A DNA stretch of 64,000 nt from Hoeflea sp. IMCC20628 (GTDB lineage Bacteria; Pseudomonadota; Alphaproteobacteria; Rhizobiales; Rhizobiaceae). The first letter of the stretch is position 1; each line of letters opens with the position of its first letter. Location of the stretch: positions 1,382,501-1,446,500 of the forward strand of contig NZ_CP011479.1 in the NCBI RefSeq assembly GCF_001011155.1, read 5' to 3'. Positions 56,085 through 64,000 of this stretch are shown piece by piece. Below the pieces are notes generated by a model. That model had not been told where the DNA came from, searched no databases, and saw only the letters and a program-made list of their open reading frames with translations. A program made the translations under genes and the position numbers.

Positions 56085-57737
56085 ATGGACAGTTGCGATG
56101 TGATCGTGGTGGGGGGCGGCCTGGCCGGACTCGTTGCTGCGAATGAGCTTGCCGACCGCGGCAAGCAGGTCGTCATCCTGGACCAGGAGTCGGAGAACTC
56201 GCTTGGCGGGCAGGCATTCTGGTCACTGGGCGGGCTGTTTCTGGTCGATACGCCCGAACAGCGGCGGATGGGCATCAAGGACAGCCGCGAACTGGCCTTG
56301 AACGACTGGATGGGCTCGGCGCAGTTTGATCGCAATGAAGACTTTTGGCCGCGCAAATGGGCCGAGGCCTATGTTGATTTTGCAGCCGGCGAAATGCGGC
56401 CCTGGCTGCATGGCATGGGCATGCGCTGGTTTCCGATTGTCGGATGGGCCGAGCGCGGCGGCTCGTTTGCCGATGGCCACGGCAATTCGGTGCCGCGGTT
56501 TCATGTCACCTGGGGCGTCGGCCCCGGCACGCTGGCGCCGTTTGAAAGCCGCGTCCGGGCACATGTCAAAGCCGGGCGGATTGAACTGAGGTTCCGGCAT
56601 CGCTGCTCTCAAATCATCACTGAAAACAACGTGGTCAAAGGGGTTTCCGGCGAAGTTCTGGCCGATGACGTCAAGGACCGCGGCCAATCGACCAGCCGCG
56701 AGATCCGTGGCGAATTCGAGCTCAGGGCGCCCAGCGTTCTGGTGACTTCGGGCGGGATTGGCGGAGATTTTGATCTGGTTCGGAAGTCCTGGCCGCGACA
56801 ACGCCTTGGCGAACCGCCCCAACAGATGATCTGCGGCGTGCCTGCCCATGTCGATGGCCGGATGATCGCCATCACCGAAGCCGCCGGGGGGCGGGTGATC
56901 AATGCCGACCGGATGTGGCATTACACCGAAGGCGTCAAGAACTGGGACCCTATCTGGCCCAATCACGGCATTCGAATCCTGCCGGGACCATCGTCGATGT
57001 GGTTTGATGCCGAGGGCAACAGGCTGAAGCCGCCGTGCCTGCCGGGTTTTGACACGCTGTCGACGCTGCGCGAGATCTTGTCCACCGGGCATGATTACTC
57101 CTGGTTCGTGATGACCCAGAAGATCCTCAAGAAGGAGGTGGCGCTTTCGGGCTCGGAGCAGAACCCGGATTTTGCCGCCAAGAGCTGGCTCAAGGTGATT
57201 CAGCAACGGCTGTTGAACAAGCAGGCGACACCGGCGGTGGAGGCATTCAAGAGCCACGGCGAGGATTTTGTCGTTGCCGATACGCTGGAGGATCTGGTTG
57301 CAGGTATGAATCAGAGGGGCGGCGATCTGCTTGATCTGGAAAAACTGCGCGCCCAGATCGTTGCGCGGGACAGCCAGATCGACAATCCCTTCACCAAGGA
57401 CGCGCAGCTGATGGCCGTGCATGCGGCGCGGAATTATCGCGGCGACCGGCTGATGCGCACCGCCAAGCCGCACCGCTTTCTCGACCCTGACAACGGCCCG
57501 CTGATTGCCATCAAGCTGCACATCATCACCCGCAAGACGCTCGGCGGATTGGAGACTGACCTCAACGGTCAGGTTCTCAACGCGCAGGGTTCGCGGATCG
57601 AGGGCTTGTTTGCCGCAGGCGAGGTCAGCGGCTTCGGTGGCGGTGGATACCACGGCTACAACGCACTTGAAGGCAGTTTCCTCGGCGGCTGCATTTTCTC
57701 GGGCCGGCAGGCGGGGCGCGGCGAAACCATAGCGTGA
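56085..57737 (+). CDS. FAD-binding dehydrogenase (KstD/fumarate reductase-like, COG3573 type)
   Basis: 550 residues with an N-terminal FAD motif DVIVVGGGLAGLVAANELA and DQESENSLGGQAF, and a C-terminal GLFAAGEVSGFGGGGYHGYNALEG that closes the FAD site. The fold is that of the succinate dehydrogenase/3-ketosteroid dehydrogenase flavoproteins. The true substrate is unknown; association with a BASS importer suggests an organic acid or a steroid-like compound, which remains guesswork. Confidence 0.82.
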   Translation: MDSCDVIVVGGGLAGLVAANELADRGKQVVILDQESENSLGGQAFWSLGGLFLVDTPEQRRMGIKDSRELALNDWMGSAQFDRNEDFWPRKWAEAYVDFAAGEMRPWLHGMGMRWFPIVGWAERGGSFADGHGNSVPRFHVTWGVGPGTLAPFESRVRAHVKAGRIELRFRHRCSQIITENNVVKGVSGEVLADDVKDRGQSTSREIRGEFELRAPSVLVTSGGIGGDFDLVRKSWPRQRLGEPPQQMICGVPAHVDGRMIAITEAAGGRVINADRMWHYTEGVKNWDPIWPNHGIRILPGPSSMWFDAEGNRLKPPCLPGFDTLSTLREILSTGHDYSWFVMTQKILKKEVALSGSEQNPDFAAKSWLKVIQQRLLNKQATPAVEAFKSHGEDFVVADTLEDLVAGMNQRGGDLLDLEKLRAQIVARDSQIDNPFTKDAQLMAVHAARNYRGDRLMRTAKPHRFLDPDNGPLIAIKLHIITRKTLGGLETDLNGQVLNAQGSRIEGLFAAGEVSGFGGGGYHGYNALEGSFLGGCIFSGRQAGRGETIA

Positions 57738-57850
57738 GCAACGTGATTAGTCCGGGTCATCCCTTGACCGGGGCGTTGCGGACCTGACATCAGCAGGTGT
57801 CGGGCTTGGTCTGACAATTGTTCCCGTCGACCGAAGCAAGGATAAACGCC

Positions 57851-59869
57851 ATGACCTCATTCATGCCGGACATAGAGACGGACTTCGAGCGCGATATTGT
57901 CGAGATTGCCGATCAGCCGATCGTCATGCCGGATGGCTGCCGATTGTCGGCGCGGATCTGGATGCCGAAGGATGCTGCCGACAACCCTGTGCCGGTGATC
58001 CTGGAGCATCTGCCCTATCGCAAGCGAGACGGCACCATTGTGCGCGACAGCCTCACCCATCCGTGGATGGCAGGGCAGGGCTATGCCTGTATCCGGGTGG
58101 ACATGCGCGGCAACGGCGATTCCGAAGGTCTGATGGAAGACGAGTACACGCCGCAGGAATTGCAGGATGCCTGCGATGTCATTGCCTGGGCGACAGCACA
58201 GCCATGGTGTTCGGGCACGGCCGGGATGATGGGGATTTCCTGGGGTGGGTTCAATTCGCTGCAGGTGGCGGCGCTGCATCCGCCAGCGCTGAAGGCAATC
58301 ATCACCATCTGCTCCACGGTCGACCGCTTTGCCGATGACATCCACTTCAAGGGCGGCTGCCTGCTGGGCGAGAATTTCGGCTGGGCAGCCAACATGCTGT
58401 CCTATTCGTCACGGCCGCCGGATCCGCTGCTGCTTGGTCCGGGCTGGCGCGAATTATGGCTCAACCGGCTCGAACAGATGCCGTTTCTGGCGCGCGAGTG
58501 GATTTCGCGGCAGGCGCGCGACGACTACTGGAAGCATGGCTCGGTCTGTGAGGATTTTGGCGCCATCGAGGCTGCGGTGTTATCGATCGGCGGCTGGCAT
58601 GATGGCTATCGCAACACGATTTCGCATCTGGTCGAAAATCTGGATGCGCCGGTCAAGGGCATTGTCGGGCCGTGGATTCACAAATATCCACATTATGCCG
58701 GCCCCGAGCCGCGCATCGGTTTTCTGCAGGAGGCCAAACGCTGGTGGGACCATTGGCTCAAGGGCATCGACAATGGCGCCGAGAGCCTGCCGGCCTACCG
58801 GGCCTGGCTGATGGACAGTATCGCGCCAAAACGCTGGGTGGATGAACGTCCCGGCCGCTGGATTGCCGAGAGCGCATGGCCGTCTCCGCAAATTGACGAG
58901 ATTGCATTTCAGCTCGGAGATGGTTGTCTCGGCGAAGCTGAGATGACGGCGCCCGTTTTGGTCAGTTCGCCGGGCGATTGCGGCAGTCAGGCAGGAGAAT
59001 ATTTTCCCTTTGCCTATGGCCCGGAATTACCTGACGAGCAGACACTGGATGATCTGCGGTCCGCATGCTTCGATGGTGAGGTTCTCACGAATCCGCTGGA
59101 TATTGTCGGCGCGCCAAAGCTTGTGTTGCGGGTCGCATCGGACAGGCCGATGGCGCAACTGGTGGTGCGGCTTTGCGATCTGCGCCCGGACGGAACCTCG
59201 GCGTTGATCACCATGGGTGTGCTCAATCTGACCCACAGCAAATCCAGCGAGAGGCCGGAATTGCTGACACCCGGAGAGGTGTTCGAGACGGCGGTCACTC
59301 TCGACCAGATCGCCTATCGAATCCCGGCCGGTCACAGGTTGCGGATCGCGGTGTCGACCGCCTGTTGGCCGTTCATCTGGCCCACGCCTGAACGGGCGAC
59401 AGTGACGCTTGAAGCTGGAACGCTTGCGCTCCCATACCGGTCGGAGATTGCTGATGGGGATGAGTGCAGCTTTGAAAAGCCGGTTGGGGCCGCGCCTTGG
59501 CAGCATGAAAACCTCAGGCCTTCGGTCTCGACCCGGCAAAGCGAGACAGATCCCGTAACTGGCGTAGTCACCACGACCATTTTCAATGATGCCGGCGAGA
59601 ACCGTGATCTTGAACATGGTTTGATTTCCGGCAGCACCACGCATGAGCGCTGGTCAATCCATCCTGATGATCCGCTGTCGGCGACATCGCATATCCGCTG
59701 GGAGCAGACCAATGGTCGCGATCACTGGCACACCGGCACGGTCGCGGACATGGAGATGCGCTGCGACAAGAACTGGTTTTACATCACCGGCAAACTGGTG
59801 GCGACCGAGAACGGGGAGGTGATGTTCGACAGGGACTGGGAAAAACGGATTGCGCGCCGCTTCGTTTGA
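57851..59869 (+). CDS. CocE/NonD family hydrolase (X-Pro peptidase-type)
   Basis: 672 residues from MTSFMPDIETDFERD. An S15-type alpha/beta hydrolase with nucleophile elbow GISWGGFNS (Ser near residue 134), the acid in GGWHDGYRN and a C-terminal jelly-roll domain (from about 370). The family includes cocaine esterase, acyl hydrolases and X-Pro dipeptidyl peptidases. No signal peptide is seen, so it is cytoplasmic. Substrate unknown. Confidence 0.85.
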   Translation: MTSFMPDIETDFERDIVEIADQPIVMPDGCRLSARIWMPKDAADNPVPVILEHLPYRKRDGTIVRDSLTHPWMAGQGYACIRVDMRGNGDSEGLMEDEYTPQELQDACDVIAWATAQPWCSGTAGMMGISWGGFNSLQVAALHPPALKAIITICSTVDRFADDIHFKGGCLLGENFGWAANMLSYSSRPPDPLLLGPGWRELWLNRLEQMPFLAREWISRQARDDYWKHGSVCEDFGAIEAAVLSIGGWHDGYRNTISHLVENLDAPVKGIVGPWIHKYPHYAGPEPRIGFLQEAKRWWDHWLKGIDNGAESLPAYRAWLMDSIAPKRWVDERPGRWIAESAWPSPQIDEIAFQLGDGCLGEAEMTAPVLVSSPGDCGSQAGEYFPFAYGPELPDEQTLDDLRSACFDGEVLTNPLDIVGAPKLVLRVASDRPMAQLVVRLCDLRPDGTSALITMGVLNLTHSKSSERPELLTPGEVFETAVTLDQIAYRIPAGHRLRIAVSTACWPFIWPTPERATVTLEAGTLALPYRSEIADGDECSFEKPVGAAPWQHENLRPSVSTRQSETDPVTGVVTTTIFNDAGENRDLEHGLISGSTTHERWSIHPDDPLSATSHIRWEQTNGRDHWHTGTVADMEMRCDKNWFYITGKLVATENGEVMFDRDWEKRIARRFV

Positions 59870-59893
59870 TCCGGCCAACGGATAGCGTCGTGT

Positions 59894-60883
59894 CTAATAG
59901 GGCCAGTCGCCGGCGCCGAGTGACTTGATTCCGGTGATCATTCGGGAAAAGCTGTCGTGAGCGCGGGTGACGGAATGCCTGGCACGCAGATAGCCGTGAA
60001 CAAGGCCTTCTTCCTCAAAGCAGATGGCCTTGCCGCCAGCCTGGGCGAGGCGAGCGCAGTAATCGGGTCCGTCGCCTGAGAGCGGGTCGCATTGTGCGGT
60101 GAAGACGAGTGTCGGCGGCATTCCGGAAAAATCCGCTGCGGCAAGCGGCGTGAACGACGGGTCGTCATGGGGAGACGGGCCACCTGAGCGCAAATCGTCG
60201 TAGTAGAGCATGTCTGCGGTGGACAGCATGGGCGCGTTGGCATGGCTGAGGAATGTGCCTTTGGTCACGTCCGCGCCGAGGGCAGGGTAGATCAACACCT
60301 GTCCCGCCGGGGGGAGGGCTTCGCCGCGTGTCGCCCAGGCAACCGCAGCGGCGAGATTGCCGCCGGCGCTGTCGCCGCTCAGGATTACCGGTAGACCGTA
60401 TGCGTTGGCGATATGGCGGAATGCAGCAAGAGCATCTTCAAACTGTGCCGGATGCAGATGTTCAGGCGCCAGACGGTAATCGACGGAGACAACGGCATAA
60501 CCGGAGCTGTCACAGATCTCCGCGCAAATGCTGTCGTGGCTATCAAGACCGCCGAGGATAAAACCACCGCCATGCAGATACATTACCAGTGCCGGCGGAT
60601 TGCCAGATGTTGGCATGTATTCGCGCACCGGGACGGGTGACGTCGGACCGGGAATGGAAAAATCCCTGACTGTCACACCGGCCGGCCGGCCGGCGTCGAA
60701 AGCCTTGCATAGTTCGTCATAGACGTGGCGTTGGCCAACATGGTCGAGACTGGTTGCATCCTCGGGATAGAATGCGACCGACTTGTCGATGAAACGCCAG
60801 GTTTCGTCGTCGAGTAAATTGTCATAGGGCGAGGGGCGCAATGGTAAATCCTTGAAGAATTGGGTCTCGGTGTTGACGCCCAT
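59894..60883 (-). CDS. HSL-type alpha/beta hydrolase (esterase)
   Basis: 329 residues from MGVNTETQFFKDL; TTG or GTG starts up to nine codons earlier are possible. The hormone-sensitive-lipase family motifs are HGGGFILGG (oxyanion hole), GDSAGGNLAAA (nucleophile), an acidic residue in QCDPLSGDG and the histidine in GLVHGYLR. It probably hydrolyses short-chain esters. It converges with the CocE-like gene and diverges from the HAD gene. Confidence 0.85.
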   Translation of the reverse strand: MGVNTETQFFKDLPLRPSPYDNLLDDETWRFIDKSVAFYPEDATSLDHVGQRHVYDELCKAFDAGRPAGVTVRDFSIPGPTSPVPVREYMPTSGNPPALVMYLHGGGFILGGLDSHDSICAEICDSSGYAVVSVDYRLAPEHLHPAQFEDALAAFRHIANAYGLPVILSGDSAGGNLAAAVAWATRGEALPPAGQVLIYPALGADVTKGTFLSHANAPMLSTADMLYYDDLRSGGPSPHDDPSFTPLAAADFSGMPPTLVFTAQCDPLSGDGPDYCARLAQAGGKAICFEEEGLVHGYLRARHSVTRAHDSFSRMITGIKSLGAGDWPY

Positions 60884-60924
60884 GCAAGCGCGGGGCACAG
60901 CTTGAGTCAAACCGGAAACACATC

Positions 60925-61644
60925 ATGACATGGAAAATGAGCAAAACCATCAAGGCTATCCTGTTCGACAAGGACGGCACGCTGATCGATTTTGATAAAA
61001 CCTGGGCCGCGACCAACCGCAAGGGCGCCTTGATCGCTGCTGACGGCGAGCCTGAACTCGCCGACATCTTGCTCAACGAATGCGGCACAGACCCTGTTAC
61101 CGGCAAGACCCGGGCAGACAGCATGTTCGCTGCGGCCAATGCCAGCGAAATTGCTGCGCATATGGTGATCCATGGCAGCCCTATAGAGCATGGAAAGCTG
61201 GTTCGCCTGCTCGATCAGATTTTCATCGACGGCGCGGAATCACCTTGGCCAATTTGTGACCTGAACAGCCTGCTGGACAAACTCACTGGTGCCGGTCTGA
61301 CGCTGGGGATAGCCTCGAGCGATGGTGAAGCCAGCATCCGCCGTACTGTCGAGGTGCTGGGCTTGTCGCGGCATATCAGCTTTGTCGCCGGCTATGACAG
61401 TGGCTATGGACCCAAGCCCGAGCCGGGCATGATCAATGCCTTTGCAGCGCATCTGGGTGTGAGCCCTGCGGAAATCGCCATGGTTGGTGACAATGGTCAT
61501 GACATGGAAATGGCCCGCGCAGCCGGCGCAGGTGCTGCGATCGGGGTGCTATCAGGAACAGGCACACGCGAGACGCTGACTCAGTTGGCTGATGTTCTGG
61601 TCGGTTCGGTGGCGGATCTGCCAGCCCTTCTGGCTGACAGATAG
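60925..61644 (+). CDS. HAD-superfamily phosphatase (Gph-like)
   Basis: 239 residues (start MTWKMSKTIKAIL; an ATG four codons in is an alternative). HAD motifs: LFDKDGTLIDFD (motif I), ASSDGEASI (II), a lysine in GPKPEPGM (III) and MVGDNGHDMEMA (IV). Phosphoglycolate phosphatase-like; true substrate not determinable. Confidence 0.82.
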   Translation: MTWKMSKTIKAILFDKDGTLIDFDKTWAATNRKGALIAADGEPELADILLNECGTDPVTGKTRADSMFAAANASEIAAHMVIHGSPIEHGKLVRLLDQIFIDGAESPWPICDLNSLLDKLTGAGLTLGIASSDGEASIRRTVEVLGLSRHISFVAGYDSGYGPKPEPGMINAFAAHLGVSPAEIAMVGDNGHDMEMARAAGAGAAIGVLSGTGTRETLTQLADVLVGSVADLPALLADR

Positions 61645-61660
61645 AAAGTCGTACTTCCGC

Positions 61661-63280
61661 TCAGGTGTCGCGGCTCTCCAGGAGATTGGTGAGCCAGTCG
61701 GGGTCCATTTCCGGCACCGATGACAGCAGCAATTTGGTGTAATCGGGGAAGGGCGGTGACAGGATCTCGCTCTTGAGCCCCTGTTCGACAACCTTGCCCT
61801 CCAGCATCACCACGATCTCATCCGAAATCGCCTTCACCGTGGCAATGTCATGGGTGATGAACATATAGGTGATGTCGTATTTCTTTTGCAGCCGCAGCAG
61901 CAATTGCAGGATGCCCTCCTGGACGATCTGGTCGAGCGCAGAGGTGACTTCATCGCAGATGATGATGTCCGGCCGGGCGGCAAGCGCGCGAGCGATGCAG
62001 ATCCGCTGCTTCTGGCCACCGGACAGTTCGGATGGCAATCGGTCCAAGAAACTCTCGTCGAGCTCGATCATGTCCAGCAGTTCGAGGATCCGTTCCTCAC
62101 GGGCCTTGCCGGTCAGGCCGAGATAGAACTCGAGCGGGCGTCCGATGATGTCTTCCACGGTCTGGCGCGGATTCATCGCCGTGTCCGCCATCTGGTAGAT
62201 CATCTGGATCTGCTGCAGCTGTTCCTTGCTGCGATCCTTCAAGGCGGCCGGCAAAGGTTCACCGTTGAAAATGACTTCTCCGGCCGATGGCGGCAACAGG
62301 CCGGTGATCACCCGCGCGACGGTTGATTTTCCCGATCCGGATTCGCCGACCACCGCGACAGTCCGTCCACGCGGAAACGACATCGAGACATCATGCAGAA
62401 CCTTGATGTCGCCATAGGCCGCTTCAACATTGTTGACTGACAGGACGATATCCGTGCCCTTGACCTCGGGCTTTTCCAGCGCCCGAACCGACCAGAGTGA
62501 TTTGGTGTAGGGCATTTCCGGCTTGGTCAGCATCTGACGCGTCGGCGCCTCTTCAACCTCTTCGCCGTAGCGCAGCACCTGAATGAAATCGGCCATCTGG
62601 GCAACTACTGCCAGATCATGGGTGATGTAGATCGCTGCGGTGTTGAACTCCTCGACGATGTTGCGCATCGACGCGAGAACCTCGACCTGGGTGGTGACGT
62701 CGAGCGCGGTTGTCGGCTCGTCAAAAATGATCAGGTCCGGGCGTGGTGACATTGCCATGGCCGTCATCACCCGCTGCAACTGTCCACCTGAGACCTGGTG
62801 CGGATAGCGGTTGCCGATGGTTTCGGGATCGGGCAATTGCAGGGCCCGGAACAGTTCCACCGCATCGGCTCGGGACTCGGCATCGGGCCGGATACCGCGC
62901 CGGGTGGCGGCTTCGACGGTCTGGTCGATCAGTCGGTGTGCAGGGTTAAAGGACGCTGCGGCGGATTGTGCCACATAGGCGATGCGGGTTCCCCACAGCA
63001 GCCGCTTGTCCCGGTCTTTGGCTTTTGCCAGATCGATGCCGTCGAACATGATCGAGCCGCCGGTCAATTTGCAGCCGGGCTGGGTGTAGCCCATGGCGGC
63101 CTTGCCGAGCGTCGACTTGCCAGCGCCGGACTCGCCAATCAAGCCCATGATTTCGCCACGGCGAAGCGTCAGGTCGACACCCTTGATGATCGGGTGCCAT
63201 TGCTCGTCGGAATAGCCGTCGATGCGAATGTCGCGCATCTCCAACAGGATATCGTTGTTGGCTTCAGGAGTGTCGGTCAT
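61661..63280 (-). CDS. Dipeptide/oligopeptide ABC transporter, fused double ATPase
   Basis: 539 residues with two complete ABC domains: Walker [10 protein letters not shown] near residue 53 and GESGSGKST near 315, signatures [15 protein letters not shown] and [15 protein letters not shown], Walker [13 protein letters not shown] and [12 protein letters not shown]. This is a DppD-DppF fusion (nickel/peptide/opine family). Its ATG overlaps the permease stop by four bases. Second Walker B has VTSALD in place of PTSALD. Substrate not evident. Confidence 0.9.
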   Translation of the reverse strand: MTDTPEANNDILLEMRDIRIDGYSDEQWHPIIKGVDLTLRRGEIMGLIGESGAGKSTLGKAAMGYTQPGCKLTGGSIMFDGIDLAKAKDRDKRLLWGTRIAYVAQSAAASFNPAHRLIDQTVEAATRRGIRPDAESRADAVELFRALQLPDPETIGNRYPHQVSGGQLQRVMTAMAMSPRPDLIIFDEPTTALDVTTQVEVLASMRNIVEEFNTAAIYITHDLAVVAQMADFIQVLRYGEEVEEAPTRQMLTKPEMPYTKSLWSVRALEKPEVKGTDIVLSVNNVEAAYGDIKVLHDVSMSFPRGRTVAVVGESGSGKSTVARVITGLLPPSAGEVIFNGEPLPAALKDRSKEQLQQIQMIYQMADTAMNPRQTVEDIIGRPLEFYLGLTGKAREERILELLDMIELDESFLDRLPSELSGGQKQRICIARALAARPDIIICDEVTSALDQIVQEGILQLLLRLQKKYDITYMFITHDIATVKAISDEIVVMLEGKVVEQGLKSEILSPPFPDYTKLLLSSVPEMDPDWLTNLLESRDT

Positions 63281-64000
63281 TCGCGAAGCCCGCTTGTTTT
63301 CTGAAGGAACCAGTCAACGATGAAGTTCACCGCAACGGTCAGCAGCGCGATAGCGGCAGCTGGCAGCAAGGGGGTGATCGCTGCTGTCATGTCGTATTTG
63401 GCGAACTGGATCAGCGAGGCGTTGGCACGCACCATCGAACCCCAGTCGGCGGTCGGCGGCTGGATGCCGACGCCGAGGAATGACAATGCCGCGATGGTCA
63501 GGAACACAAAGCAGAACCGCAGCCCGAATTCGGCCACCAGCGGCGGCATGATATTGGGCAGGATTTCCCGGCGCATGATCCAGCCGAGGCCTTCACCGCG
63601 CAGCTTGGCGGCCTCGACATAGTCCATCACCGCGACATTGACGGCGACAGCGCGGGTAAGGCGGAAGACCCGGGTCGAATCGAGCACGGCGATGATGATG
63701 ATCAGGCTGGTGATGGTCGATCCGAAAATCGACAGCAGCATCAACGCGAAGATCAGGCTTGGAATGGCCATCAGCACATCGACAAAGCGGCTTAGCGCCT
63801 GGTCAAGCCAGCGGCGGTTGATGGCTGCCACAAGGCCCAGTCCGCCGCCAATGAGAAATGACAGAAATGTGGTCGCTAGCGCGATGCCCATGGTGTTGCG
63901 GGCGCCATAGATCAGCCGGGTGAGTACGTCGCGGCCGATCTGGTCGGTGCCGAAAAAGAACTCATCACCCCATGGGGCAAAAGCAACGGCATGGATCTCG
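63277..64000 (-). CDS. Dipeptide/oligopeptide ABC transporter permease, DppC type (partial)
   Basis: The frame remains open to the window edge and upstream residues FFFGTDQIGRDVLTRLIYGA are the family-typical start of the permease domain, so the ATG at 63891 is internal and not the start. Five membrane segments and the EAA loop EAAKLRGEGLGWIMRREILPN are present. It forms the membrane channel for the fused ATPase downstream. The N-terminus is outside the window. Confidence 0.9.
   Translation of the reverse strand, partial: EIHAVAFAPWGDEFFFGTDQIGRDVLTRLIYGARNTMGIALATTFLSFLIGGGLGLVAAINRRWLDQALSRFVDVLMAIPSLIFALMLLSIFGSTITSLIIIIAVLDSTRVFRLTRAVAVNVAVMDYVEAAKLRGEGLGWIMRREILPNIMPPLVAEFGLRFCFVFLTIAALSFLGVGIQPPTADWGSMVRANASLIQFAKYDMTAAITPLLPAAAIALLTVAVNFIVDWFLQKTSGLRE

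Noticed and set aside
56085-59869. Steroid or bile-acid degradation cluster
   Set aside because: A BASS transporter and a KstD-like flavoprotein fit, but no other steroid-ring enzymes occur; family membership alone is too broad.

Overview
The window is G+C-rich, densely coded, plasmid-free-looking chromosomal DNA. Gene content points to an alphaproteobacterium of the Rhizobiales (Hyphomicrobiales): a complete rhizobial-style sox cluster, urtABCDE, the betaine-lipid genes btaAB with a PlcP-like phospholipase, and an alphaproteobacterial C-P lyase cluster with its typical accessory genes. The lineage is an inference; no rRNA or tRNA gene is present to fix it. I see no CRISPR array, insertion sequence or prophage.

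Layout. 0-7.7 kb: partial universal stress protein and SulP anion transporter; a large SMC-like ATPase (YhaN/SbcC type) with its SbcD-type phosphoesterase; a secreted BTLCP cysteine peptidase. 8.1-14.0 kb: urea uptake operon urtABCDE behind a near-consensus sigma-54 promoter, with an attenuator hairpin after urtA. 14.3-30.7 kb: thiosulfate/sulfide oxidation region: two YeeE/SoxT-type permeases, an MBL-fold hydrolase, a lipoprotein/YHYH pair, divergent soxRS and soxVWXYZA-BCDEF. soxE carries an apparent one-base frameshift in a T7 run, and SoxR lacks one of the two expected sensor cysteines. 30.9-33.5 kb: molybdate uptake modABC, which could supply the molybdenum cofactor of SoxC.

33.5-54.5 kb: a phosphorus-scavenging island. 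It has a LysR regulator divergent from a TmpA/TmpB-like pair that oxidatively cleaves a (trimethylamino)ethylphosphonate-type substrate. Next come plcP-btaA-btaB for replacing phospholipids by betaine lipid, phnF divergent from phnGHIJKL plus a hexapeptide transferase, and phnCDE1E2-DUF1045-phnM-phnN behind a Pho box. A B12-riboswitch-controlled bluB sits between the two phn operons. phnP is not visible; a 2H-phosphoesterase-like protein (DUF1045) occupies the operon and is a candidate for that step.

54.5-64.0 kb: rhodanese, BASS-family transporter, FAD-dependent dehydrogenase, CocE-type hydrolase, HSL-type esterase, HAD phosphatase, and a dipeptide/oligopeptide ABC transporter that runs off the right edge. 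The common theme is uptake and use of scarce N, P, S and Mo sources, each arm with its own visible regulatory signal.
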